A DNA stretch of 64,000 bases, from positions 32,620 to 96,619 of the forward strand of contig NZ_BAABWS010000005.1 of assembly GCF_040371945.1 (NCBI RefSeq). Direction: 5' to 3'. The position numbers and the translations under genes were made by a program. This document shows positions 24,120-32,725 of the stretch, one piece after another. Position 1 is the first letter of the stretch, and the number at the start of each line of letters is the position of its first letter. A model generated the notes under the pieces. It did no database searches and had not been told where the DNA came from. It was given only the letters and a program-made list of their open reading frames with translations. The stretch is from Litorivita sp040371945. GTDB lineage: Bacteria > Pseudomonadota > Alphaproteobacteria > Rhodobacterales > Rhodobacteraceae.

Positions 24120-25103
24120 TTAGGACCCAGAGCCGCTCTCATTCCGCCACTGTTCGAAGAGCTGCAAAAGCGTTGCCTCCGCGCGCTCTTCGATCCATTG
24201 GCCGAATTCTGGGTGGTCCTTTTTGGCGATCTTGATGGCGATCGTTTTCTGATCGACTGTCAGCGTTCCCACAGAGCTACCGTCCGCATCTTTGACGACG
24301 GACGTTAGGCTGCCGTTGGCTTGTTTCTTGTCGCTACGCGCCTTGTTCGAGCAAGCTGAGTAGACTGCCTGAAACTTTTCCGCGCTTGGAGTGTCGTCGG
24401 GCAGGGCGGTAATCACCTCTTTGGCCGTGTTCACCAGATCTATCTTTTTTGAGAAAGCAGCCAGGTCACCCCATTGCCGTCGTCCGATGCCATGTGCCGG
24501 CCCTATCTGCTGTACAAGCCCTTCTGGCAGTTGCTCTATGACGACGCGATGATTGGACACGCCCTGCCGTGTCAAGCCGAGAGCATCCTGGATGACGTTT
24601 GGCTTGTAACCTGATTCCTGCATCTCTTTGATAAAAAGAGATTTCTCAATGAAAGACGGGTCTAGTCGGAGGTTGTTCTCTTGGCCCTGTGCGATCAGAG
24701 ATGCGTCGTCATCCAAGGTCCGAACGATCGCCTTGACCGTTCCGCCGACCATGCGGATCGCTGCAAGCCTGCGTCGTCCGTAGATGATGCGGTATCTGTC
24801 CGGTTGCGCTGATGGTCGGACCATAATCGGCACTTGTTGCCCATGCTTGCGAATGCTTTCGGCCAACTCATCAATACTGGAATCCTCCAGAACCAACCGA
24901 TCGCGCAGACCATCCATGTCAATCTGATCGGGCTCGAGGTCCCGAATGGAATTCGCGGTGATTTCGCGCAAAGAGTCGCGCAAGCCGCCAACAGATCCTG
25001 GCAGTTTTGCCGCTTTTGGCGGGGTAGGGGAGGGGGCTGCGCTCTCCTTCTCGTCCTTTGGAGGCTGATTGAAGATATTTCGGGCCATCAGCGACGCCCC
25101 CAT
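24120..25103 (-). CDS. repB: plasmid partition protein RepB (ParB)
   Basis: The protein is 327 residues, normal for RepB. The ParB domain is at about residues 60-150 (ESIRKHGQQVPIMVRPSAQ, IYGRRRLAAIRMVGGTVKAI, GQENNLRLDPSFIEKSLFIK). The HTH for centromere binding follows (ESGYKPNVIQDALGLTRQGV). The start overlaps the repA stop by 16 bases. It should bind the parS-like palindromes downstream of repC and work with RepA in segregation. Confidence 0.93.
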   Translation of the reverse strand: MGASLMARNIFNQPPKDEKESAAPSPTPPKAAKLPGSVGGLRDSLREITANSIRDLEPDQIDMDGLRDRLVLEDSSIDELAESIRKHGQQVPIMVRPSAQPDRYRIIYGRRRLAAIRMVGGTVKAIVRTLDDDASLIAQGQENNLRLDPSFIEKSLFIKEMQESGYKPNVIQDALGLTRQGVSNHRVVIEQLPEGLVQQIGPAHGIGRRQWGDLAAFSKKIDLVNTAKEVITALPDDTPSAEKFQAVYSACSNKARSDKKQANGSLTSVVKDADGSSVGTLTVDQKTIAIKIAKKDHPEFGQWIEERAEATLLQLFEQWRNESGSGS

Positions 25104-26287
25104 GCCATTTGAATTGTTTGTTCCAACTCATCGCCAACGCCGTTCACGCTGGTCAGAGCGCGATCAATCGTTTTCCTGATGAACTGGCTCGGATCAACTT
25201 CGTAGACGGTTTGCTGGGTCATACCGGCGTCCGAGATTGCTGTAGACTTCAGCATTGGCTCAGTCATGACCTGTCCGGCCAAGATCGATCTCAGGTAGCC
25301 CGCCATCTGGGTCTGAGGCCCGTCCGACGGCTCGTATCTCGTGATCAAGAACTTTACGAAGTCCCATGTAACGCGCTTGCCAATGGCTTCTTCGACAGCC
25401 TTTACCGTTTCCGAAGCAAGTTTCAGGAACTGGCTCATTGAAGCAATGTCGAGCATGCCTGGCACGACCGTTACCAGGAGTCCCGTCGAGGCTGCCAACG
25501 CCGTTAGGGTCAGAAAGCCAAGTTGAGGCGGGCAGTCGATCAGCACGATGTCGTAACTCGCCTCAACTTCCTCGAGCGCCAAGGCGAGGCGCTCCGCAAA
25601 TATGGGCTGCACCCGACGGGCGAGGGCGTTTGCCGTCTCAGTTTCGTATTCCGAGAGCATTAGGCCCGCCGGAACCATATCGAGCTTGTGGAAGTAGGTC
25701 GTTTGGATGACGTCGGAGAGTAGAACTTGCTCCTCATATCTCAGAGCATCATAGATTGTGCCGCCTTCAGCGAACTCGAGCTCAGGCCGAAAACCGAAAA
25801 AAGTGGTCAGACTTGCCTGTGGATCGAGATCCAAAACCAATACTCGGTAGCCTCGCAAGGCATACCGTTGTGCAAGATGTATCGTCGCTGTCGTTTTTGA
25901 CGATCCGCCTTTGAAATTGACGACAGATATCACCTGGAGACGATCGCCCTCACGTCGACCAGGGCGGTAGTTTTCTGCGTTCTTTCCAGTGCGCCCCAGA
26001 ATATCGCGCAACTCATCAATCTCTTGGGCTGTGTAGAACCGGTGTCCGCGGTTGTCTGTATGCACTTCAGGGAAGCTGCCGTCCTTGTGCCGGTTGCGTA
26101 GGTTAGATGTGCTCACGCGTAAGAGGCTGGCGACCTCGGTAGAACTGAAACGGCGCAGGGACTTTCGTTCTTCGGGCTCGAAAGCGATCTTCATCTGGCG
26201 ATCCAAAGACTCAGCCAGATTGTCGGCAAATGCTCCGATGTCGGAAGACCCTATGCCTTGCGCGTATCCAACGTTACGATCATCCAT
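25088..26287 (-). CDS. repA: plasmid partition ATPase RepA (ParA)
   Basis: The protein is 399 residues, normal for RepA of repABC plasmids. The N-terminal MerR-like DNA-binding part (residues about 45-95: RFSSTEVASLLRVSTSNLRN, FYTAQEIDELRDIL) binds the operon promoter. The deviant Walker A is at residues 126-133 (NFKGGSSKTTATIHLA), Walker A' in VLDLDPQASLTTFFG, and Walker B in IVLIDCPPQLGF. It is the first gene of repABC and is expected to repress its own promoter. Confidence 0.95.
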   Translation of the reverse strand: MDDRNVGYAQGIGSSDIGAFADNLAESLDRQMKIAFEPEERKSLRRFSSTEVASLLRVSTSNLRNRHKDGSFPEVHTDNRGHRFYTAQEIDELRDILGRTGKNAENYRPGRREGDRLQVISVVNFKGGSSKTTATIHLAQRYALRGYRVLVLDLDPQASLTTFFGFRPELEFAEGGTIYDALRYEEQVLLSDVIQTTYFHKLDMVPAGLMLSEYETETANALARRVQPIFAERLALALEEVEASYDIVLIDCPPQLGFLTLTALAASTGLLVTVVPGMLDIASMSQFLKLASETVKAVEEAIGKRVTWDFVKFLITRYEPSDGPQTQMAGYLRSILAGQVMTEPMLKSTAISDAGMTQQTVYEVDPSQFIRKTIDRALTSVNGVGDELEQTIQMAWGRR

Positions 26288-26629
26288 ATCCTGCCGCCCA
26301 CTCTCGGCCTCTGTTGAGGCTCTTGGTCATTCTGACGGTGTACAGCGTATCTGACGCGTTTTGCCGTCAGGATGGGAATGCCACGATCCGGTGAGTCCGG
26401 CAAGAAGAATCTAGATGTAGTGTGAAAGTTATCCACAGCACCAATACGTTCAGTCGCTTCAGGATAGTCGCAAACGTTTGATTTTATTGCATTAAGTCGA
26501 CACGATCGCGCTTCCAACTACCAATCCGAATTGTTTGGATGATTTCAGCTAAACCCATGCAACCAGTGGCACAATTGACCTTTTGACGGCGTCTGGAGCG
26601 ATAGATTCAGTTGGATGAGTCCCTGCTAG
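26288..26629. promoter_or_regulatory. repABC upstream region between repA and the recombinase
   Basis: The 342 bases contain no gene. They must hold the repABC promoter. On the minus strand three CTGACGG/CGTCAG-like half-sites cluster at about 26325-26375 (CTGACGG, GCGTCAG, CCGTCAG), a plausible RepA operator. A 10-bp palindrome CAAACGTTTG lies at 26471-26480. No confident -35/-10 pair was picked, and a recombinase res site could also be here. Confidence 0.4.
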
Positions 26630-27538
26630 TTACAGTCGGGAGTGAGCCGATTCTGATGAAATTAGACCAAGTCGTTCCGCCCGTTCCAACAGCATCCTGA
26701 CGGAGGACGGTTGCCAGCTGGTGCGGCCTCGAGGGGTGCGCTCACGCATGGATTCCAACCGGTCGCAGATCGCTTGTAGCGTGATATCCGGGTCCGACCC
26801 TTTGATGGCCGCCACGATGGCCGGCAGGCGGTCATCGGTCTCGCGCCGTCCGGCGCGGCCAAGCACTGCATCGGGCAGGAACCCGTCGCGCACATAGGCC
26901 TTCACGGCACGGAGCAGTCGGCTTTGTGTCCAATGGCGATCTGGGGGCAGGGGGCCATTGATGATCCGCAGGACGTCCTCCCAAGCCATATCGGGGCGCA
27001 AACGGCGCACATGGGGCGCCCAATCCTGCGCAATTTCGTTCAAGCGCTCCATGTAGCCGTCCTGTCGCGCCAGCCGCACCTTGCGCAGCGCAGCGGGATC
27101 CTTGGCGCGCAGCCCAGGATTGCCACCAACGCGGCCCTTGGCGCGCGCAGAGGCAAGCCCGGCCTTTGTGCGCTCACGTATTAGCGCGCGCTCGAACTCG
27201 GCCGCGGCGCCCAGAACTTGCAGCGTGAATTTGCCCTGCGGGGAAGCGGTGTCGATGGGGTCCTGCAGGGAGCGGAAGAAGGCACCCTTGGCCTCCAGAC
27301 GCTCGATCACTTCGAGAAGATGCGACAAGGACCGCGCAAGCCGGTCGATTCGCACGACGACCAGCGTGTCGCCCTTGCCAATCCGCTCCAGCACGCGGGC
27401 AAGCACAGGCCGCGCACGATTTCCACCTGAGGCGTGCTCTTCGAAAATCTCGGAACATCCCGCAGATTGAAGGGCCTCTGACTGGGGCAGGGGGGTCTGA
27501 TCCTCTGTGGATACGCGTGCATAGCCTATCAAGGGCAT
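26630..27538 (-). CDS. serine recombinase (resolvase/invertase family)
   Basis: The protein is 302 residues. The catalytic domain (residues 1-135) has the nucleophilic Ser10 in IGYARVSTEDQ, the VVVRIDRLARSLSHLLE arginine cluster, and ALIRERTKAGLASARAKGR leading into the E-helix. The C-terminal 160 residues exceed the usual 45-residue HTH of Tn3 resolvases and end in an HTH-like SWQPSSVRMLLERAERLGL. Beside repABC it may act as a multimer-resolution enzyme, or be left from a transposon. Confidence 0.88.
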   Translation of the reverse strand: MPLIGYARVSTEDQTPLPQSEALQSAGCSEIFEEHASGGNRARPVLARVLERIGKGDTLVVVRIDRLARSLSHLLEVIERLEAKGAFFRSLQDPIDTASPQGKFTLQVLGAAAEFERALIRERTKAGLASARAKGRVGGNPGLRAKDPAALRKVRLARQDGYMERLNEIAQDWAPHVRRLRPDMAWEDVLRIINGPLPPDRHWTQSRLLRAVKAYVRDGFLPDAVLGRAGRRETDDRLPAIVAAIKGSDPDITLQAICDRLESMRERTPRGRTSWQPSSVRMLLERAERLGLISSESAHSRL

Positions 27539-27597
27539 GAAATCGGGCCGTTTGCAATTTCAGGTATTGCTACTAAACGACCCAATGAATCCGCTTC

Positions 27598-28122
27598 TCA
27601 GTTGTTAGATCGTTCTCCTTTTGCCAACATCAGATGATGTTCTTGATGATGTGCCCCGATCGTCATCACTCCGAAGAAGCCCAGACCCTGGATTTGTGCA
27701 GCGTCACCATCGACCATCATAGCCACGCCGTCTTCAAGTTCTTCGGTTGAGACATCCCAACCCGTCTCCGCAGCGAGGAAAGGTGCGTGGGCCGGCACCA
27801 TGGCGCGGATCGCCCCAAGAACATGCTGAGTTCCCCGTATCTCGAATCTGGCTCCTTCGGGGCGTTCGATGACGTCGACCTTGGACTCCGTGGTCAGCAA
27901 GTCCATGTCGACGAGATGTCGACGGAGAGCGGCGATATCGACCGCGCTCCAGTCGGTTTCGGGGTCGTCTCTGAGGATCGTCACGATTTCGGTCAGGGCA
28001 GCGAAGCCGGATTGGCCGGACTCCTGTGGGTCCGCCATCGTGTGGTCGTTTCCTGAGTGGCTGTGTTGAGCAAACGCAGGGGCTGCAACCAGAAGGGAGA
28101 ATACCAAAATGGGGAAACGCAT
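27598..28122 (-). CDS. exported His-containing protein of the copper island, unknown family
   Basis: About 174 residues from ATG at 28122, where a signal peptide starts (MRFPILVFSLLVAAPAFA). The mature N-terminus is QHSHSGNDHTMADP, a possible metal-binding His cluster. The body (WSAVDIAALRRHLVDMDLLT, GVAMMVDGDAAQIQGLGFFG, HHQEHHLMLAKGE) contains another His cluster near the C-terminus. It is divergent from a Crp/Fnr regulator. A periplasmic metal role is inferred from composition and neighbourhood only. Confidence 0.6.
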   Translation of the reverse strand: MRFPILVFSLLVAAPAFAQHSHSGNDHTMADPQESGQSGFAALTEIVTILRDDPETDWSAVDIAALRRHLVDMDLLTTESKVDVIERPEGARFEIRGTQHVLGAIRAMVPAHAPFLAAETGWDVSTEELEDGVAMMVDGDAAQIQGLGFFGVMTIGAHHQEHHLMLAKGERSNN

Positions 28123-28196
28123 GTGTTGATCCTTCGCGAAGATGATTTCGGCAAGCTCTAGCAAGAGCACGGATCTCTGAATATGATTTCAATCAT

Positions 28197-28769
28197 ATGA
28201 TACCTGATCCGTACGCCCGCCTCCCACATTCTGCGCAGAAACGCTTCTCCGCTGAGGCTCGCGAAACCCTCTTTCGGCAAGGCGCCGAGACGACGGGACT
28301 GTACATCGTGCTAACCGGGCGGGTGCATCTTGAGCGTGTTGGACCGAATGGCGAGCGTTTCGTGATCCATCGTGCGAAAGCTGGGACGAGTTTCGCCGAG
28401 GCCTCGATATTCTCGGAACGCTACCACTGCGACGCTCTTGTGATCGAAGCGGGTGATTTCATGAGGATCGACAAAACTGCTGTCCTAAGAGCGTTCGAAG
28501 ATGTTGAGTTCGCGCGCGCCTATGGTCGTCACGCTGCCAGACAGATACAGGCGCAGCGACAGCTTCTCGAAATCGTCGGCATTCGAAGCGCGGAAGAGCG
28601 TGTGATGGCCGGGCTTGTCGCCGGATTTCTCGATGGCCAAGTTGTCGACTTCGCGGCGCTCTTGCGTCTGAGCCACGAGGCGACGTATCGCGCGCTTCGG
28701 GCGCTCGTTGAGGCGGGACGTGTCACAAACCCGTCCCGCGGTATCTATCGTTTACCGGAGGCTTTCTAA
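28197..28769 (+). CDS. Crp/Fnr-family transcription regulator
   Basis: The protein is 190 residues, shorter than typical Crp (210-240). A cyclic-nucleotide-binding-like beta-barrel covers residues 20-120 (TLFRQGAETTGLYIVLTGRV, GTSFAEASIFSERYHCDALV). A winged helix follows (VDFAALLRLSHEATYRALRA then LVEAGRVTNPSRGIYRL). No Fnr-type Cys cluster is seen. It converges with, and overlaps by four bases, the DUF411 gene and is divergent from the exported His protein. Its ligand is unknown. Confidence 0.85.
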   Translation: MIPDPYARLPHSAQKRFSAEARETLFRQGAETTGLYIVLTGRVHLERVGPNGERFVIHRAKAGTSFAEASIFSERYHCDALVIEAGDFMRIDKTAVLRAFEDVEFARAYGRHAARQIQAQRQLLEIVGIRSAEERVMAGLVAGFLDGQVVDFAALLRLSHEATYRALRALVEAGRVTNPSRGIYRLPEAF

Positions 28770-29215
28770 CTGTGGCTGGCAAAAACGGAGGTTGATCCGT
28801 CCGAGCCCACAAGCAGCGTATCAAAGGTATCTCCCGCGCCGGGCCCGCCCATTCCAGGCGAGCTCATCGGCATGCCGGGTACGGTCAGGCCGCGCGCCGA
28901 GGGCCGCTCAGCAAGAAGGCGCTCGATGTCCGAGGCAGGCACGTGGCCTTCAATGAAATAGTCGCCCACAACCGCAGTATGGCACCCGGCAAGGTCCGGG
29001 GCGATTTGCAGCCTGTCTTTGAATGCGTAAAGCGCGTCCTGATCAACGTTTTCCGCCTCGACCGCGAAACCGGCTTGTCGGACGTGCTCCACCCATGCCG
29101 TGCAACAGCCGCATGTCGGTGTCTTCAGCACCTGGATAACTGGAGAGGTGTTTGCCCACAGCGGACTAGCCAGGACTGTAGAGGCCGTGGAAATCAGAAA
29201 AACTCGTCGTTTCAA
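28766..29215 (-). CDS. DUF411 periplasmic metal-binding protein
   Basis: The protein is 149 residues with an exported N-terminus (MKRRVFLISTASTVLASPLW). The DUF411 hallmark CGCC in TPTCGCCTAWVEHVRQAGF sits at residues 34-37. The segments DLAGCHTAVVGDYFIEGHVP and GLTVPGMPMSSPGMGGP (Met-rich) complete the family pattern. Members are found beside copper and silver resistance genes and are thought to bind metal. It is the last gene of an overlapping four-gene operon with the CDF exporter. Confidence 0.88.
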   Translation of the reverse strand: MKRRVFLISTASTVLASPLWANTSPVIQVLKTPTCGCCTAWVEHVRQAGFAVEAENVDQDALYAFKDRLQIAPDLAGCHTAVVGDYFIEGHVPASDIERLLAERPSARGLTVPGMPMSSPGMGGPGAGDTFDTLLVGSDGSTSVFASHS

Positions 29216-30195
29216 TGGTGGTGGCTCCCTTTTGTTTTATCACCAGTTGTAGCGGGGTGCTCGTCCATGTCGAGCGTGCTGCCGCTCGTGTCGCGCGTCA
29301 CGTCAAGGTCTTGAGCATGTCGTTCGTCGAGGCAGTCGGTCTCAAGTTGCAGGGTCACCATATGGAAGCCATGGTCGCGGGTCAGCTGACTGTACGCGTT
29401 TTCAAGAATCTCCGCGGCATCATGCGGATCAGAGTGGCGCAAATGCGCGGAAAAGGCATGTTTGCCGCTTGTCAGGGTCCAGGCATGTGCATGATGGACA
29501 TCGAGGACACCGTCCAGATCACGGAGATCGTCGATCACTGCATCGAGGTCCGTCTCCTCTGGTGTCCCCTCCATGAGGATGTGAACGGCTTCGCGAATGA
29601 CGCCAATCGAGGCCCAGAGCAGAACGACCCCGAATGCGGCCCCAAGGATCGGGTCGATTTGAAGAAAGTCGGTGAACTGGATCACCAGGGCCGTCACGAT
29701 GATCAACAGGCTACCGACGAAGGTCTGGATAATGTGCCAAAGCGCGCCGCGTGCGTTCAGATCGTCGCGGCTCGATTTCCACATCAGGCCGAGCGAGATG
29801 ACCTCTGTGACCAATCCACCGAACGCCACCCACAGCATAGGACCGGTGGGCAGATGGATCGGATTGCCGAGCCGCATCACGCCCATCCAGATGACGAGAA
29901 GCGCCATGCCCAACAGAAAGCCGCCATTGACCAGCGCGCCGATGATCTCGGCACGGTACCAGCCAAAGCTCCGTTGCGCGTCGGCAGGCCGTTGCGCAAT
30001 ACGTTGTGCAATGATCGCAACAAGGACGCCGCCCACCGCAGAGAGTGTATGAAACGCATCGGAGAGCACGGCGATCGAGCCGGTCCAAAGCCCGACGGCG
30101 AGTTCGATGACAAAGTAGACGCCTGTCAACCAGGCGGAGATAACCAGAGCTTTTCCGGATGATGGCATATGTCCGGCGTGAGAATGGGCAGCCAT
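29212..30195 (-). CDS. cation diffusion facilitator (CzcD-like) metal exporter
   Basis: About 327 residues from ATG at 30195 (MAAHSHAGHMPSSG), with an N-terminal His cluster. Six transmembrane helices are visible; the first runs LVISAWLTGVYFVIELAVGL. The HxxxD metal site is in VLSDAFHTLSAVGG. The cytoplasmic C-terminal domain has HILMEGTPEETDLDAVIDDL and DVHHAHAWTLTSGKHAFSAH. CDF proteins exchange protons for Zn, Co, Cd or similar divalent ions. Its place in a copper-controlled operon is unusual. It overlaps the DUF411 gene. Confidence 0.9.
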   Translation of the reverse strand: MAAHSHAGHMPSSGKALVISAWLTGVYFVIELAVGLWTGSIAVLSDAFHTLSAVGGVLVAIIAQRIAQRPADAQRSFGWYRAEIIGALVNGGFLLGMALLVIWMGVMRLGNPIHLPTGPMLWVAFGGLVTEVISLGLMWKSSRDDLNARGALWHIIQTFVGSLLIIVTALVIQFTDFLQIDPILGAAFGVVLLWASIGVIREAVHILMEGTPEETDLDAVIDDLRDLDGVLDVHHAHAWTLTSGKHAFSAHLRHSDPHDAAEILENAYSQLTRDHGFHMVTLQLETDCLDERHAQDLDVTRDTSGSTLDMDEHPATTGDKTKGSHHH

Positions 30196-30196
30196 G

Positions 30197-30862
30197 TCAG
30201 TCCTCCTTTGGTGTGTTGCCGCGGTCGCGCCAGATCGCGATGACAAGAGACAGGGCCGTGAAGCCACCAAGCGCCGCCGCCGTCCAAGTCGCGGTGCGCG
30301 CATCTCCGTTCATCGCTTCACTGCCGAGATGCGCGAGAAGAAAGCTTGCCGGAATGATTCCGGCCAGAGTGGCGACGGCAAATCGCCAGAAGTGCAGGTT
30401 GCTGAGGCCCGCCGCATAGCTAATCATGTCGAAGGACAGGAACGGCAGCAGACGGCTGCCGAATACCAGAAACGTCAGCGTATTCTGCGAGCCGAGTAAT
30501 CCCTCACTCAGCTTCTGTCCGACATGTCTCTCAACAAAAGGTCGCCCTAGTCCGCGCGCTAGCAAGAATGCCGCGACAGCGCCGAGCTCGGCTCCGAGGA
30601 CAACCAACATCGTCCCAAATGTGTGTCCGTAAGCGGCCCCGGCGGCGAGTGCGACGGGCGCAGAGGGCAGGGGGCTGGCAACGATTGCCACTGTCATGAG
30701 GGCGACCACCAAAACAGGTCCGAGGAGGCCTGCGGCATCAATCCATCCTTGGAGTTCCTCGCGTTGCGGAAGATCGATTTCGAAGCCGAATGCATCGCGC
30801 CAAGCCAACGCGATAATCAGGAGCACTAGAAGAACGAGAAGAATGAGACGGGTCACATCCAT
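30197..30862 (-). CDS. TVP38/TMEM64 (DedA-superfamily) membrane protein
   Basis: About 221 residues from ATG at 30862 (MDVTRLILLVLLVLLIIALA). Conserved features are PSAPVALAAGAAYG, the LGAELGAVAAFLLARGLGRP motif and FGSRLLPFLSFDMISYAAGL, the core of the VTT domain. Such proteins have been linked to lipid scrambling and membrane homeostasis; mercury-island relatives exist. It overlaps the upstream DUF6010-like gene and ends just before the CDF start. A role in metal resistance is suggested only by the operon. Confidence 0.85.
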   Translation of the reverse strand: MDVTRLILLVLLVLLIIALAWRDAFGFEIDLPQREELQGWIDAAGLLGPVLVVALMTVAIVASPLPSAPVALAAGAAYGHTFGTMLVVLGAELGAVAAFLLARGLGRPFVERHVGQKLSEGLLGSQNTLTFLVFGSRLLPFLSFDMISYAAGLSNLHFWRFAVATLAGIIPASFLLAHLGSEAMNGDARTATWTAAALGGFTALSLVIAIWRDRGNTPKED

Positions 30863-31305
30863 ACTCCGTAGAGCAGGATCAAGAAGGACGCCGCCAGCAG
30901 GTCGTAGACAACGCAAAGAGGGATGTACCATCCGGGGATTCGCGCAAGTTTGTTCGGCTTGTGGTGGAGCAGGTCCCAGAGAGCATGAAGCGCAAGGCCA
31001 AGCGGCAGGGCGAGCCAATGCCAGAGCATCCCTAATACGGCAGCTGTCCCGAAAAGAATGGCGACCGCCAGTTCGGACCAGAACACACGGGCTTTGCCAT
31101 CCGCCGCGCCGAAACCGATATAAGCTCCGCCAATCAGTGCAAGTGTAACTGCGGCGACAGCGACGGACGCATTCGGCTCGAGGAAAAGATGCAATGGTGC
31201 GGTTATCCCGAACAGGCCTGCTCCGACCCATGCTGGCCGATGAACAGTGGCGGTGTTCTGGGATCCGACAACACGGTCGGTGGTGTTTTCAATCTCACGC
31301 TTCAT
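30853..31305 (-). CDS. DUF6010-like integral membrane protein
   Basis: The protein is 150 residues from ATG at 31305. Four or five hydrophobic helices carry the pattern GAYIGFGAADG, WHWLALPLGLALHALWDLLH and IPGWYIPLCVVYDLLAASFL. The HALWDLLHH...IPxWYIPxCxxYD pattern resembles DUF6010 membrane proteins, function unknown. It is the first gene of the operon behind the CueR-type promoter at 31313-31343. That promoter would place transcription start at or within a base or two of the ATG, so the mRNA may be leaderless. Confidence 0.6.
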   Translation of the reverse strand: MKREIENTTDRVVGSQNTATVHRPAWVGAGLFGITAPLHLFLEPNASVAVAAVTLALIGGAYIGFGAADGKARVFWSELAVAILFGTAAVLGMLWHWLALPLGLALHALWDLLHHKPNKLARIPGWYIPLCVVYDLLAASFLILLYGVWM

Positions 31306-31312
31306 GAGACAT

Positions 31313-31343
31313 GACCTAGGGCTTCCAGTGACTGGAGGGTCAA
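31313..31343 (-). promoter_or_regulatory. CueR/MerR-type promoter 1 (DUF6010-TVP38-CDF-DUF411 operon)
   Basis: On the minus strand TTGACC (-35), a 19-base spacer and TAGGTC (-10). The spacer holds the dyad CTCCAGTCACTGGAAG. The long 19-bp spacer with an internal dyad is the hallmark of promoters activated by MerR-family metal regulators, and the dyad resembles CueR sites (CCTTCC...GGAAGG). Confidence 0.8.
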
Positions 31344-31357
31344 GGCCTCCGTGACGC

Positions 31358-31378
31358 TTGATACATTTTGCGACAAAG
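31358..31378 (+). promoter_or_regulatory. TACA-N6-GACA direct repeat 1, candidate response-regulator site
   Basis: TTGATACATTTTGCGACAAA contains TACA and GACA half-sites exactly 10 bases apart, the spacing expected for OmpR-family dimers. Two other copies are at 34927 and 52075. It lies 45-65 bases upstream of the start at 31422, ahead of the operon that encodes the response regulator itself. Confidence 0.6.
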
Positions 31379-31421
31379 GAAGTTCGGGTCATTCGGGAAA
31401 AACCAAACTATTCTGGGCCTT

Positions 31422-32723
31422 ATGAAGTGTGGTTCTGACATACGAAAACGCGCGTGGCCGAACTGGTGGCGCCATGGACCGGTTTGTTTCGGACTGATCG
31501 TCGTACTTAGTGCCGCGATTCTGGCAATGACGCCGCATCCGGTCGCCGCACAGATGAGTTCGACGCTCTTTGAACAGATCGAGGATGTGCCCGCACCTTC
31601 GCCTCCGGGTGCCAATGAACCGTCACTGACGAGCCATGAGGATACGCTCTACATGAGCTGGATGGAGCAGGTGGGGCCAGAGACCAAAGTCATGATGGCA
31701 GTCCGGACGGCCGAAGGCTGGTCCGTTCCGCGTCTCGTACAACAGGGAGACGATCTCTTCGTCAACTGGGCCGATTTTCCCGGAATCGCCGTATTCGACG
31801 ACGGAACGATTGCCGTGCACTGGCTTCGGGAAATCGGTCCATCGAGTTTTGACTACCAGGTTGAGATCTCTCTGTCGCATGATGGCGGCACGACCTGGGG
31901 GCAACCTCTGATCCCGCATGCGGACCGGTCATTTGCGCAGCACGGTTTCGTCTCGATGTGGCCTGCGAAACAGGATGGTTTGGCGGTGATTTGGCTCGAT
32001 GGGCGCGCCTATGGGGCTGAGGGTGATAAGGCACCTACCGCGCCGGACGCCATGCAGCTGCGCGCGACGATGCTGACAAGCGGTGGTGTGCTCCGCGATG
32101 ACGTCGCCATCGATCTGCAGACCTGTTCGTGCTGCCAGACAAGCCTCGCAGCGACGGGGGACGGCAAAATCCTTGCCGCCTATCGCGACCGCACCGAGGG
32201 AGAGATCCGGGACATCTCGGTTGCACGACTGACCGAAAAGGGATGGGAAACGCCTGTTTCGGTCCACGATGATGGATGGGAATTGTCGGGCTGTCCCGTG
32301 AACGGTCCGGCCATCGACGCCGAGGGCGGGAATGCAGCCGTCGCCTGGTTCACGGGCGCCAATGACGTTGCTGCTGTCAAAGTTGCTTTCTCTGACAATG
32401 GCGGGCGCAACTTCGATACACCGGTCCGGATTGACCAAGGCAATCCAGTCGGGCGGGTCGATCTTGAACTGCTCGATGATGGGACGGCCCTGGCAAGTTG
32501 GGTCGAATGGGTTGAAGGGAATGAAGCGCTCTATCTTTGCAAGGTCCATCATGACGCGGGATGCATTTCACCGGAAATCCTGACCATCAACTCGGCAGGT
32601 GCGTCAGTGAATTTCCCGCGTATGGCGCGACTAGGCCGGGACTTCTATCTGGCCTGGACCCAGCCCGACGAGAACGGAGACAGTATTGCAATCCGACGCG
32701 CAGTTCTGGCGGAGCGCAACTGA
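31422..32723 (+). CDS. exported BNR/sialidase-like beta-propeller with CSCC motif
   Basis: About 433 residues from ATG at 31422. A long signal anchor (CFGLIVVLSAAILAMTPHPV) is followed by repeated propeller blades (EVSLSHDGGTTWGQ-like and VAFSDNGGRNFDTPV, two Asp-box motifs SxDGGxTW). Residues about 230-236 carry CSCCQTS, a Cys cluster that could bind metal. No sialidase catalytic Arg triad was identified, so enzymatic activity is doubtful. It is the first gene of the operon with the two-component system; copper binding or signal modulation is inference. Confidence 0.7.
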   Translation: MKCGSDIRKRAWPNWWRHGPVCFGLIVVLSAAILAMTPHPVAAQMSSTLFEQIEDVPAPSPPGANEPSLTSHEDTLYMSWMEQVGPETKVMMAVRTAEGWSVPRLVQQGDDLFVNWADFPGIAVFDDGTIAVHWLREIGPSSFDYQVEISLSHDGGTTWGQPLIPHADRSFAQHGFVSMWPAKQDGLAVIWLDGRAYGAEGDKAPTAPDAMQLRATMLTSGGVLRDDVAIDLQTCSCCQTSLAATGDGKILAAYRDRTEGEIRDISVARLTEKGWETPVSVHDDGWELSGCPVNGPAIDAEGGNAAVAWFTGANDVAAVKVAFSDNGGRNFDTPVRIDQGNPVGRVDLELLDDGTALASWVEWVEGNEALYLCKVHHDAGCISPEILTINSAGASVNFPRMARLGRDFYLAWTQPDENGDSIAIRRAVLAERN

Positions 32724-32725
32724 TC

